DNA of 54,137 nt from Oscillospiraceae bacterium. GTDB lineage: Bacteria; Bacillota_A; Clostridia; Oscillospirales; Oscillospiraceae. Of the stretch, positions 23,825 to 32,407 are shown piece by piece; within the stretch, counting starts at the first letter, position 1, and the number at the start of each line of letters is the position of its first letter. The stretch lies in the NCBI GenBank assembly GCA_017540945.1, contig JAFYAB010000044.1, forward strand, positions 1-54,137. The letters run 5' to 3'. A model generated the notes under the pieces. The model was not told where the DNA came from. It was given only the letters and a program-made list of their open reading frames with translations, and made no database searches. The position numbers and the translations under genes were made by a program.

Positions 23825-24553
23825 ATGAACGCCATCGAAACCCACGGATTAACCAAACGATACAAGGAGCTGACCGCCGTGGACGGGCTGGAGCTGACGG
23901 TCCGGGCGGGCGAGCTCTTCGCCCTGCTGGGCGTCAACGGAGCCGGCAAGACCACCACCATCAAAATGCTCTCCTGCCTGACAAAGCCCACAGCGGGAGA
24001 CGCCCTGCTGCTGGGCAAAAGCGTGAGCCGGGAGCCGGAGGCCGTCAAGGAGCGGATCGCCGTCTCCCCCCAGGAGACCGCCGTGGCTCCGAAGCTGACG
24101 GTCCGGGAGAACCTGGAGCTGATGGCCGGGATCCACGGTGCGGACCGGGCTGCGATCCGGGAGAAGACGAACGCCCTTTCCCGGCGCTTCGGCCTGGACG
24201 AGGTGCTGAACCGCCCCGCCGGGAAGCTCTCCGGCGGCTGGCAGCGGCGGCTCTCCATCGCCATGGCCCTGATTCTGGAGCCGAAGATCCTCTTTCTGGA
24301 CGAGCCCACCCTGGGGCTGGACGTGCTGGCCCGGGCGGAGCTCTGGGAGCAGATCCGGGCCCTCAAGGGAGAGATCACCGTCATCCTCACCACCCACTAT
24401 ATGGAGGAGGCCGAGAGTCTGTCCGACCGGATCGGCGTCATGAGCCGGGGGCGCCTGATCCGAATCGGCACCGCGGCGGAGCTGAAAGCGGAAACCGGCA
24501 CCGCCAGCCTGGAGGAGGCCTTCATCGCTCTGGCAAAGGAGGGATCCAGATGA
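23825..24553 (+). CDS. ABC transporter ATP-binding protein (ABC-2 exporter type)
   Basis: A 242-residue nucleotide-binding subunit of the CcmA/DrrA type. Walker A GVNGAGKTTT, Q-loop SPQETAVAP, signature LSGGWQRRL (Trp in place of the usual Gln/Met), Walker B ILFLDEPTLGLD and the H-loop Asn/His in VILTTHYMEEAE are all in order. The start is the ATG at 23825 with GGAGG upstream (MNAIETHGLTKRY). The stop overlaps the permease start by 4 bases. With the TetR regulator and a single ABC-2 permease it forms a typical regulated drug- or lipid-export operon. Confidence 0.93.
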   Translation: MNAIETHGLTKRYKELTAVDGLELTVRAGELFALLGVNGAGKTTTIKMLSCLTKPTAGDALLLGKSVSREPEAVKERIAVSPQETAVAPKLTVRENLELMAGIHGADRAAIREKTNALSRRFGLDEVLNRPAGKLSGGWQRRLSIAMALILEPKILFLDEPTLGLDVLARAELWEQIRALKGEITVILTTHYMEEAESLSDRIGVMSRGRLIRIGTAAELKAETGTASLEEAFIALAKEGSR

Positions 24554-25284
24554 GACACAGCTTGCTTTTGTCCAGGCGGACCGCCAAGGAGATCCTGCGG
24601 GACCCGCTCACGCTCCTGTTCGGTCTGGGCTTCCCCCTGGTGATTTTGGGACTGCTGTCGGCCATTCAGGCCAACGTCCCGGTTCCCCTCTTTGCCATTG
24701 AACAGCTGGGCCCCGGCGTGACGGTCTTCGGTCTGTCCTTTATGGCTCTGTTTTCGGCGCTGCTGATTTCCAAGGACCGCAGCTCCGCCCTGCTGCTGCG
24801 GCTCTACACCACGCCCCTGCGGCCTGTGGATTACATTCTGGGCTATCTGCTGCCCATGCTGCCCATCGCCCTGGCGCAGACGGCCGTCTGCTATGTCTTC
24901 AGTTTGATCCTGGGTCTGGCCTGGACGCCGCGGATCCTCCTTTGTGTGGCGCTCAGCGCTCCGGCGGCCATGGTCTTCCTCTCCGTGGGCCTGCTCTGCG
25001 GGTCCCTTCTGAACGACAAGCAGGTGGGCGGCATCTGCGGCGCCCTGCTGACCAATCTCTCCGCCTGGCTTTCCGGTATTTGGTTTGACGTCAGTTTGGT
25101 GGGCGGCGTCTTCCGGAAGATCGCGGAGCTGCTGCCCTTCTGGCATGCCGTGGAGCTCCAGCGCGCCGTTTACGCCGGCGACTGGGCTGTCGTCCCCGGC
25201 CACCTCTGGTGGGTCCTGGGCTGGGCCGCCGCCCTCACCGCTCTGGCCGTCTGGGCCTTCCTGCGGCAGATGCGGAAGAACTGA
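24550..25284 (+). CDS. ABC-2 type transporter permease
   Basis: A 244-residue integral membrane protein with six predicted helices (for example PLTLLFGLGFPLVILGLLSA, FGLSFMALFSALLIS, ILGYLLPMLPIALAQTAVCY, MVFLSVGLLCGSLL, WWVLGWAAALTALAVWAF). The conserved ABC-2 region around residues 75-100 (SSALLLRLYTTPLRPVDYILG) matches exporters of the DrrB/YadH type. It is translationally coupled to the ATPase by an ATGA overlap. Two copies of each subunit probably form the exporter. The substrate cannot be read from sequence. Confidence 0.9.
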   Translation: MRHSLLLSRRTAKEILRDPLTLLFGLGFPLVILGLLSAIQANVPVPLFAIEQLGPGVTVFGLSFMALFSALLISKDRSSALLLRLYTTPLRPVDYILGYLLPMLPIALAQTAVCYVFSLILGLAWTPRILLCVALSAPAAMVFLSVGLLCGSLLNDKQVGGICGALLTNLSAWLSGIWFDVSLVGGVFRKIAELLPFWHAVELQRAVYAGDWAVVPGHLWWVLGWAAALTALAVWAFLRQMRKN

Positions 25285-25301
25285 ACCGCAGCTCTCCACG
25301 C

Positions 25302-25340
25302 AAAAAGACCGTTCCCCACTGTCCGGGAACGGTCTTTTTT
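25302..25340. terminator. Bidirectional terminator between the ABC operon and typA
   Basis: AAAAAGACCGTTCCC / GGGAACGGTCTTTTT stem with a short loop, flanked by A- and T-tracts; serves both convergent transcripts. Confidence 0.85.
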
Positions 25341-25351
25341 GATTCGCGTCA

Positions 25352-27175
25352 TCAGCCGCGCTTCTTCATCAGCTCGCGCATCCGCTGGCTGTGGTCCAGG
25401 ATGCGCTTGCGCATCCGCAGGTTCTGGGGCGTGACCTCCAGCAGCTCGTCGTCGGCCAGATACTCCAGGCACTGCTCCAGGGAGAAGACCCGGGGCGGAG
25501 TCAGGCGGATGGCGTCGTCGGAGCCGGCGGCCCGCATATTGGTCAGCTGCTTCTTCTTGCAGACGTTGACGGTCATATCCTCGTTGCGGCTGCAGGCGCC
25601 CACGATCATGCCGGCGTAAACCGGCACGCCCGGGGAAACAAACATCTGGCCCCGGTCCTGGACGCCGCCGATGCCGTAGGCGGTGGTCTCGCCGGTCTCA
25701 TGGGCCACCAGGGAGCCGGTCTTGCGGCGCTCGATCTCGCCCTTCAGGGGAGCGTAGGAGTCCAGCACGGAGGACATGACGCCCTCGCCGTGGGTGTCGG
25801 TCAGGAACTCGCTGCGGTAGCCGAAGAGACCGCGGCTCGGCACCAGGAACTCCAGGCGGTAGCGGCTGCCCATGGGGGTCATGGAGACCAGGTCGCCCTT
25901 GCGCTGGCCGATCTTCTCAATCACGGAGCCCATGGCGTTCTCGGGCACGTCGGCCACCATCCGCTCGATGGGCTCGCATTTCACGCCGTCGACCAGCTTG
26001 GTCAGCACCCGGGGGGTGGAGACGGAGAACTCGAAGCCCTCGCGCCGCATGGTCTCGATGAGGATGGACAGGTGCATCTCGCCCCGGCCCGCCACATTGA
26101 AGGCGTCGGTGCCCTGCTCGGTGACATGGAGGGACACGTCCTTCAGAAGCTCCCGCTCCAGCCGGTCCCGCAGATTGCGGGAGGTGACGTACTTGCCCTC
26201 CCGGCCCGCGAAGGGGCTGTCGTTGACGGCGAAGGTCATCTCAATGGTGGGGTCGGAAATCTTCACAAAGGGCAGGGGCTCCACAGCCAGCGGGTCGCAG
26301 ACCGTCCGGCCGATGGTGATGTCGGCAATGCCGGAGAAGGCCACGATCTCTCCGGCGCTGGCCTCCTGGATGGGGGTACGGCCCAGGCCGTCGAAGGCGT
26401 AGAGGGCCACGATCTTGCCCTTCTGCTGGACGGATCCGTCGTGGAAGTCGCAGATGGTGACCTCCTGGTTCTGGCGGATGGTGCCCCGCTCGATGCGGCC
26501 GATGCAGATCCGGCCCACATAGTCGTTGTAGTCCAGGCTGGACACCAGCATCTGCATGGGACCCGCGGGATCGCCCTCGGGGGCGGGGATGTAGTTGACG
26601 ATGGTCTCAAAGAGGGGGATCAGGTCCTTGCCCTCCTCGTGGGGGCCGTAGGCGGAAACGCCCTGCCGGGCGGAGCAGAAGATGGTGGGGGAGTCAAACT
26701 GCTCCTCCGTGGCGTCCAGGTCCAGCAGCAGCTCCAGCACCTCGTCCATGACCTCGTCGATCCGGGCGTCGGGCCGGTCGATCTTATTGACCACCACGAT
26801 GACCTTGTGGCCCAGCTCCAGGGCCTTCTGGAGCACGAAGCGGGTCTGGGGCATGGGGCCCTCGGCGGCGTCCACCAGCAGCAGCACGCCGTTGACCATC
26901 TTGAGGATGCGCTCCACCTCGCCGCCGAAATCGGCGTGGCCCGGGGTGTCCACGATGTTGATTTTATAGTCCTTATAATGGACGGCGGTGTTCTTGGCGA
27001 GGATCGTGATGCCCCGCTCCCGCTCCAGGTCGCCCGAGTCCATGACCCGATCGACGACAGCCTGGTTTTCCCGATAGATGCCGCCCTGCTTCAGCATTTC
27101 ATCCACCAGGGTGGTCTTGCCGTGGTCCACGTGGGCGATGATGGCGATATTTCTGATTTTTTCCTGTGGGATCAT
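25352..27175 (-). CDS. typA: Ribosome-associated GTPase TypA/BipA
   Basis: A 607-residue translational GTPase. G1 is AHVDHGKTT, G2 lies in the RERGITILAKN switch I, G3 is DTPGHADFGGE, and G4 is NKIDR. It is followed by domain II, EF-G-like domains III and V, and the BipA-specific C-terminal domain (MSSVLDSYAPLKGEIERRKTG...GQMFVSPGVPVYAGMIVG). Length and domain order are standard. The start is the ATG at 27175, with GGGGAG 5-6 bases upstream; the in-frame TTG seven codons earlier precedes the ribosome site. BipA binds the 70S ribosome and aids ribosome assembly and translation under stress or cold. It has its own promoter at 27204-27232. Confidence 0.97.
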   Translation of the reverse strand: MIPQEKIRNIAIIAHVDHGKTTLVDEMLKQGGIYRENQAVVDRVMDSGDLERERGITILAKNTAVHYKDYKINIVDTPGHADFGGEVERILKMVNGVLLLVDAAEGPMPQTRFVLQKALELGHKVIVVVNKIDRPDARIDEVMDEVLELLLDLDATEEQFDSPTIFCSARQGVSAYGPHEEGKDLIPLFETIVNYIPAPEGDPAGPMQMLVSSLDYNDYVGRICIGRIERGTIRQNQEVTICDFHDGSVQQKGKIVALYAFDGLGRTPIQEASAGEIVAFSGIADITIGRTVCDPLAVEPLPFVKISDPTIEMTFAVNDSPFAGREGKYVTSRNLRDRLERELLKDVSLHVTEQGTDAFNVAGRGEMHLSILIETMRREGFEFSVSTPRVLTKLVDGVKCEPIERMVADVPENAMGSVIEKIGQRKGDLVSMTPMGSRYRLEFLVPSRGLFGYRSEFLTDTHGEGVMSSVLDSYAPLKGEIERRKTGSLVAHETGETTAYGIGGVQDRGQMFVSPGVPVYAGMIVGACSRNEDMTVNVCKKKQLTNMRAAGSDDAIRLTPPRVFSLEQCLEYLADDELLEVTPQNLRMRKRILDHSQRMRELMKKRG

Positions 27176-27203
27176 GCTTTCTCTCCCCTTTCGCAACTCT
27201 CAG

Positions 27204-27232
27204 AATATAGCATATCCCACAAAAAAATGCAA
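27204..27232 (-). promoter_or_regulatory. Sigma-A promoter of typA
   Basis: Minus-strand TTGCAT (27227-27232), 17-base spacer, TATATT (27204-27209), about 30 bases before the typA ATG. Confidence 0.7.
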
Positions 27233-27328
27233 GAGGGTTTGGATACTTTTTCCGGGAAAACGCAGAAGAAATGCGGAATGTCCGGCTATCACGGCATTTT
27301 TTGATCGGCTGTCACGGCATTTTTGTAC

Positions 27329-27356
27329 TTGACAAACAAGAAAAAACGTGTAAAAT
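27329..27356 (+). promoter_or_regulatory. Sigma-A promoter of the SAM riboswitch-metK unit
   Basis: TTGACA (27329-27334), 16-base spacer, TAAAAT (27351-27356), placing the start just before the riboswitch. Confidence 0.75.
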
Positions 27357-27375
27357 ATGAGTACAATTTCATAGC

Positions 27376-27470
27376 CTTATCAAGAGTGGCGGAGGGACCG
27401 GCCCTGTGAAGCCCGGCAACCTGCATTTGCAAGGTGCCAAATCCGGCGAGAAATCGGCAGATGAGGAAGA
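27376..27470 (+). ncRNA. SAM-I (S-box) riboswitch
   Basis: All hallmark blocks are present in order: CTTATCAAGAG (P1/P2 start), GGCGGAGGGAC, GGCCCTGTGAAGCCCGGCAACC, AAGGTGCCAAATCC and the closing GATGAGGAAG that pairs with the 5' CTTATC. It sits ahead of metK with a terminator between. S-box RNAs bind S-adenosylmethionine and terminate transcription when SAM is plentiful, giving product feedback on SAM synthesis. Confidence 0.96.
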
Positions 27471-27480
27471 ATCGTTCAAC

Positions 27481-27509
27481 CCGCTGCCGCCTTGACAAGG
27501 CGGTTTTTT
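27481..27509 (+). terminator. SAM riboswitch terminator
   Basis: CCGCCTTG-A-CAAGGCGG stem (27487-27503) followed by six T. It is the expression platform of the S-box upstream of metK. Confidence 0.9.
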
Positions 27510-27531
27510 CTTATGAAAGGATCAAAACACT

Positions 27532-28671
<1,140 letters not shown>

Positions 28672-28674
<3 letters not shown>

Positions 28675-28748
28675 GAAGTAACCGGTAAGAAAGAAGTAAG
28701 AAGTAACGGGGCTCGAAACCTCTTACTTCTTACTTCTTACTTTTTTCT
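28672..28748. repeat. AAGAAGTA simple-repeat inverted element / terminator
   Basis: Tandem AAGAAGTA units followed, after a GGGGCTCGAAACC loop, by their reverse complement TACTTCTTACTTCTT and a T-tract. It forms a long AT-rich stem between the convergent metK and SLH genes and should terminate both. A second, imperfect copy of the TTCTTACTTCTTG motif lies at about 29996-30030. Confidence 0.7.
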
Positions 28749-28750
28749 TA

Positions 28751-29875
28751 TCACTTGCTTGCCTCGTACAGAAGGCTTGCCGCCTCGAGGCGGGTCAGGG
28801 CTGCGTCGGGAGCGTCGCTCAGGGACGCGGGGAGCACGGTATCCGTGCCGAAGACGCGGGCGGTCAGGACCACGGCCTCCTGATGGGTGATGGCCTCGTT
28901 TGGACGATAGACCAAGCCCTCGGCGCTGCGCTCCCCCTCGATCAGGCCCCGGCGCAGAGCGGAGGCCAGATAGGGACGCAGCCAGGGGGCCGCGTCCTGT
29001 GCGTCGGCAAAGGCGGAAACCTGGAGCCCGATTTCCGGCTCGATGCCCTCCAGGTCCATAACCATGGCCAGGAAATCCCCGCGGCTGACGCTCTGCTCAG
29101 GGCCGAAGCTCAGGCGGTCGGAAATCAGCTCGCCGCCGAAGAGGCCGGTCTCCCGCATCCAAAGGGGCGCGAACTGTTGATCCCGGTCCAGATCCGCGTA
29201 GGTCTGGGCGTCGCTGGGCTTGCGGATCGTCACCCGGACCGTCGCCGGTTCGGAGACGTTCCCCGCCTCGTCGGCAACCGTAAAGCTGAAGCTGTCCTCC
29301 CCCACCTTGTTCTTCTTGGGCGTATAGGTGAAGCTGCCGTCGGGCTCCAGCTCCACGCTGCCCCGCCGGGGGCGGTTCTCCAGGCGGAAGCTCAGCGTTC
29401 CGGTCCCGGCAGCCCGCAGCTTGCCGGTGTTGGGCAGATTCCGCCAGGTTTCGATCTGAGAGGGCAGCGCCTTGGGCGGCTCCGCCTCGGTCTTTTCCAG
29501 GTGGAAGGTCAGCACGGTCTGTTCGCCCAGGCAGCCCTCCTCAAAGGGCAGAAAAGTCAAAGTCGCGTCTCCGCCCTTGACAGGCTCCAGCCGCAGGCGG
29601 GAGAGATCCGCCCGGGCCACGGCGTCCCCCACCCGGAGGACCCGGCTGCCCAGCAGGACCCGCCCGCAGTCCTCCGCGGGCAGGGCCATAAAGAACACGC
29701 CCTCCAGATCGCTCCGTCGGTCCAGCTCCTCCCGGGAGAAGCAGTAGACGCCCTCCTCCAAAGGGGCCTCCGCAGGGGCCTCCACCGCCGCGTCCGCCGC
29801 GGCGGGCAAGGCCAGCGCCAGCGTCAGGACCAGCGTCAGCAGTGCCCTGCGCAGCCAAATATGATTGCGTCGCAT
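28751..29875 (-). CDS. Secreted Ig-like / S-layer homology (SLH) protein
   Basis: A 374-residue exported protein. The signal peptide is RALLTLVLTLALALPAAADA (cleavage near residue 28). A beta-rich N-terminal domain is followed by an Ig/cadherin-like module (about 140-225: GSFTYTPKKNKVGEDSFSF, VADEAGNVSEPATVRVTI) and about two SLH-type repeats (about 235-374: LSFGPEQSVSRGDFLAMVMD, ALRRGLIEG, YRPNEAITHQEAVVLTAR). SLH repeats anchor proteins to pyruvylated wall polymers. The ATG at 29875 is preceded by AAGGAGG, which lies in the 3' arm of a terminator-like hairpin (29880-29914), suggesting control of translation or transcription. The ligand or role is unknown. Confidence 0.87.
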   Translation of the reverse strand: MRRNHIWLRRALLTLVLTLALALPAAADAAVEAPAEAPLEEGVYCFSREELDRRSDLEGVFFMALPAEDCGRVLLGSRVLRVGDAVARADLSRLRLEPVKGGDATLTFLPFEEGCLGEQTVLTFHLEKTEAEPPKALPSQIETWRNLPNTGKLRAAGTGTLSFRLENRPRRGSVELEPDGSFTYTPKKNKVGEDSFSFTVADEAGNVSEPATVRVTIRKPSDAQTYADLDRDQQFAPLWMRETGLFGGELISDRLSFGPEQSVSRGDFLAMVMDLEGIEPEIGLQVSAFADAQDAAPWLRPYLASALRRGLIEGERSAEGLVYRPNEAITHQEAVVLTARVFGTDTVLPASLSDAPDAALTRLEAASLLYEASK

Positions 29876-29879
29876 AAAA

Positions 29880-29914
29880 AACTACCTCCTTCGATATGAT
29901 CGTCGGAGGTAGTT
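29880..29914 (-). promoter_or_regulatory. Hairpin burying the ribosome site of the SLH protein gene
   Basis: On the minus strand AACTACCTCC and GGAGGTAGTT pair perfectly (10 bp), with an inner CGAT-CAT-ATCG helix; T-residues and the ATG follow at once. The whole Shine-Dalgarno is inside the 3' arm. It has the form of an intrinsic terminator/attenuator placed directly on the start site. Confidence 0.75.
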
Positions 29915-29995
29915 TTCTCTGTTTTTTGGAAAGTATGCAGCCCGGGAAGACGGAAGAAGGAAAAAGTCAGCAGCAAAACGTGATCGAAGACAGCC

Positions 29996-30034
29996 GCTTC
30001 TTACTTCTTGCTTATTGCTTCTTACTTTTCTTCG
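29996..30034. repeat. Second copy of the TACTTCTT repeat
   Basis: Short imperfect runs of TTCTTACTTCTTG/CTTATTGCTTCTTAC just before and overlapping the 3' end of the PAP2 gene. The same motif is found at 28.67-28.75 kb, so the two copies bracket the SLH gene. Confidence 0.5.
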
Positions 30035-30965
30035 CGCCAAGCTTCTGCCAGAGGGGAAAGGTCAGGGGCCAGATCGCGCCGGCAAAAACCACCATGCAGA
30101 AATAGCGCAGGGCATTCCAATAGAGATCGTCGGAGATCAGGCCGAAGAGCTTTTTCAGCACAACCCGGAGACCAACCAGGATCGCCAGGCCCAGGACCGT
30201 CTTGCAGATCTGCCCCAGCAGAGGCGCCTGCTCGGAGAAGTTCGTCTTCCGGTCCGCGGTGTAGGACACGATCAGACCCAGCACACAGCCCAGCAGGGTC
30301 CAGCCGTTCTTCAGGCCGTCAACCCAGTTGCTGCTCTTGGTAACCGGGTCCATGAGCCGCACCTCCGCGGGGAAGGGATAGAGCAGAACATAGGCCAGAT
30401 AGCCCAGGGTGAGCAGCAGCATCACGAAGAGGAAGCCGTACATAAACTTCACGCTCTCCCGGGCCTTCCGGATGATGGGATACATGAGCAGCACCGCCCC
30501 CACGCCCAGAACCAGACCCACGACGACGTCAGAGGGATAATGGGCGCCCAGGTACATCCGGGAGAAGCCCACCAGGAGCACCACGACAATCATGATCCAG
30601 CGCAGCCAGCTTCGTTTCGTCGTCCGGGCGATGCCCAGGAACGTACAGGTCGCGCCCTGGGTATGACCGCTGGGGAAGGAGTAGCCGGTGGCGCCGCTCT
30701 GGGCGGACTCCACCACGGTGAAGGAGGGATCCCGGACCCAGGGGCGGGGGACCCGCCAGACCAGCTTCATGGTCTGGGAGAGGATGGTGCCGAGAAAGCC
30801 CGTGGTCAGCAGATAGTAGCCCTTCCACTTGTCCACACACCAGAACAGGATGATGGCGAGCACCATGAAGACAGTCTCCTCACCCAGGAAGGTAAAGGCC
30901 TGCATGATCCAGTTCAGCACCGGATTGCGGATCGATTCCAACGCTTTCAGGATTTCCATTTCCAT
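30012..30965 (-). CDS. PAP2-family membrane phosphatase
   Basis: A 317-residue multipass protein with about seven hydrophobic helices. The three PAP2 motifs are present: KLVWRVPRP (K-x6-RP), YSFPSGHT (PSGH) and SRMYLGAHYPSDV (SR-x5-H-x3-D). The active site faces outward. Relatives act on undecaprenyl pyrophosphate, phosphatidic acid or phosphatidylglycerol phosphate. The next gene upstream is rodA (64-base gap, same direction), so a role in recycling the lipid carrier for wall synthesis is plausible but not shown. AAAGGAG lies 7 bases before the ATG. The C-terminal 150 residues are additional membrane helices beyond the PAP2 core. Confidence 0.9.
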   Translation of the reverse strand: MEMEILKALESIRNPVLNWIMQAFTFLGEETVFMVLAIILFWCVDKWKGYYLLTTGFLGTILSQTMKLVWRVPRPWVRDPSFTVVESAQSGATGYSFPSGHTQGATCTFLGIARTTKRSWLRWIMIVVVLLVGFSRMYLGAHYPSDVVVGLVLGVGAVLLMYPIIRKARESVKFMYGFLFVMLLLTLGYLAYVLLYPFPAEVRLMDPVTKSSNWVDGLKNGWTLLGCVLGLIVSYTADRKTNFSEQAPLLGQICKTVLGLAILVGLRVVLKKLFGLISDDLYWNALRYFCMVVFAGAIWPLTFPLWQKLGAKKSKKQ

Positions 30966-31029
30966 TTTGCTTTCTCCTTTGTTTCAGAGTTGATATGCTG
31001 CTGCCTCGGGCCGGCGCTTGCCCCTGCAG

Positions 31030-32190
31030 TCAATAACGCGGCTGAATATAGGGCGACTTCGCCTCGGGATCCGGGCGCATGTGGATGCCGGAGACCACGC
31101 CCATGGCCAGGAAGACCGTGATGATGGATGAACCGCCGTAACTGATGAAGGGCAGGGTCAGGCCGATGACCGGCAGAATGCCGATGCACATACCCACGTT
31201 GATCATGATTTGGAACACCAGCATGGCGGCAATGCCGATGCAGATCAGGCGATTCATGTAATTGGGCGTGTGCATGCCCACCCAGATACAGCGGCCCACG
31301 ATGGCCAGCAGCAAAAGCAGGGTGAAGAGACAGCCCAGGATCCCCAGCTCCTCGCCGATGGCGGAGAAGATGAAGTCCGTGTGCTGGGCCGCGATGGCAT
31401 GGACCCCCAGCATGGTCCCCTTGAAGAGACCCTGGCCCGAGATTCCGCCGCCGGAGAGCATGGCGATGGAGCGATTGGTGTCCCAGCGAACGCCGGTGCC
31501 GTCGGGGTCGATGGTGGGATCGAAGGGCACCAGGATTCGGAGCTTCTGATTGTCCGAGAAAAAGTATTTCCACAGCAGGGGGGAGAGGGCGGCAGCCGCC
31601 AGAAAGGCCGCCAGGAACCACCAGGACCGGACCCCGCCCACGAAGGCCACCACCAGGAAGATGAAGAGGAAGACCAGGGCGGAGCCCACATCCCGGGAGA
31701 TCACCACGATGAGGCCGATCATCATGACCGCCTGGATGGCGATGGAGGCCACGGATCTGACGGAGGAAATTTTGCTGCGGTTATTGCTCATGGTCTTCGC
31801 CATGGCAATGACAAAGGTGATTTTGCAGATTTCCGCGGGCTGGATGTACACCGGCATCAGGGGCAGGTCCAGCCAGGCCCGGTTGCCCACGGAATCGCCT
31901 ACGCCCCAGATCAGGAGCATGGAGATCAGCAGGACGTTGAAGGCCAGCAGCAGCTCCCGGTGCTCCGCCAGGATCTCGATATCCAGCAGAGACATGGCAA
32001 TGTAGATCAGGATCCCCAGCAGCAGAGAAGCGCTCTGGACCACGAGATACCGGGAGGAGCCGCTGTAGCGGGTTGCGCTGGCGATCATGACGATGCCAAA
32101 GACCGTGGCGACCACGCACAAAAACAGCAGCAGCAGATCGCCCCGCTTAAAGAACTCCGTCAGCCCGTTCCAGATCCTGCGCAAAGCCAC
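31030..32190 (-). CDS. rodA: SEDS peptidoglycan glycosyltransferase, RodA-type
   Basis: A 386-residue integral membrane protein of the FtsW/RodA/SpoVE family, with about ten helices. The family signature GLTLPFISYGGSSIITVFLAMG is near residue 345 (shown here in part: PFISYGGSS). AEICKITFVIAMA and VISRDVGSALVFLFIF are the conserved helices around the catalytic Asp region. SEDS enzymes polymerise lipid II into glycan strands together with a class B PBP. RodA is preferred over FtsW because no division genes are nearby, but the distinction is not certain. The called start is the GTG at 32190; the TTG two codons later is better spaced from GGGAGG. The promoter is at 32240-32268. Confidence 0.9.
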   Translation of the reverse strand: MALRRIWNGLTEFFKRGDLLLLFLCVVATVFGIVMIASATRYSGSSRYLVVQSASLLLGILIYIAMSLLDIEILAEHRELLLAFNVLLISMLLIWGVGDSVGNRAWLDLPLMPVYIQPAEICKITFVIAMAKTMSNNRSKISSVRSVASIAIQAVMMIGLIVVISRDVGSALVFLFIFLVVAFVGGVRSWWFLAAFLAAAALSPLLWKYFFSDNQKLRILVPFDPTIDPDGTGVRWDTNRSIAMLSGGGISGQGLFKGTMLGVHAIAAQHTDFIFSAIGEELGILGCLFTLLLLLAIVGRCIWVGMHTPNYMNRLICIGIAAMLVFQIMINVGMCIGILPVIGLTLPFISYGGSSIITVFLAMGVVSGIHMRPDPEAKSPYIQPRY

Positions 32191-32239
32191 CCCTCCCTTC
32201 GGAATGCAAAATGCGAAATGAAAATGATCGGTTCTTTAT

Positions 32240-32268
32240 ATTATATCAAAAATTTTCCCTTATGTAAA
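32240..32268 (-). promoter_or_regulatory. Sigma-A promoter of rodA
   Basis: Minus-strand TTTACA (32263-32268), 17-base spacer, TATAAT (32240-32245), in an AT-rich patch about 45 bases before the start codon. Confidence 0.75.
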
Positions 32269-32366
32269 GCAAAAAAACAGCCGACGCCCGCAGCGTTCTC
32301 CGTGCGGGCAGTCTGACAGATTCGGATCTGGCGAACGAAAAGGTACAAGCTTCCAGGGATCTGCGG

Positions 32367-32392
32367 AAACGGGGCCCTCTTGCGAGGGCCCC
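32367..32392 (-). terminator. Terminator of the giant SLH/PHP gene
   Basis: CGGGGCCCTC TTGC GAGGGCCCCG hairpin just past the stop, followed on the minus strand by a short T-tract. A second stem (GCCCGCA / TGCGGGC, about 32286-32311) with a T7 tract further on may back it up. Confidence 0.7.
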
Positions 32393-32407
32393 GTCCGGGG
32401 ACTTGGC

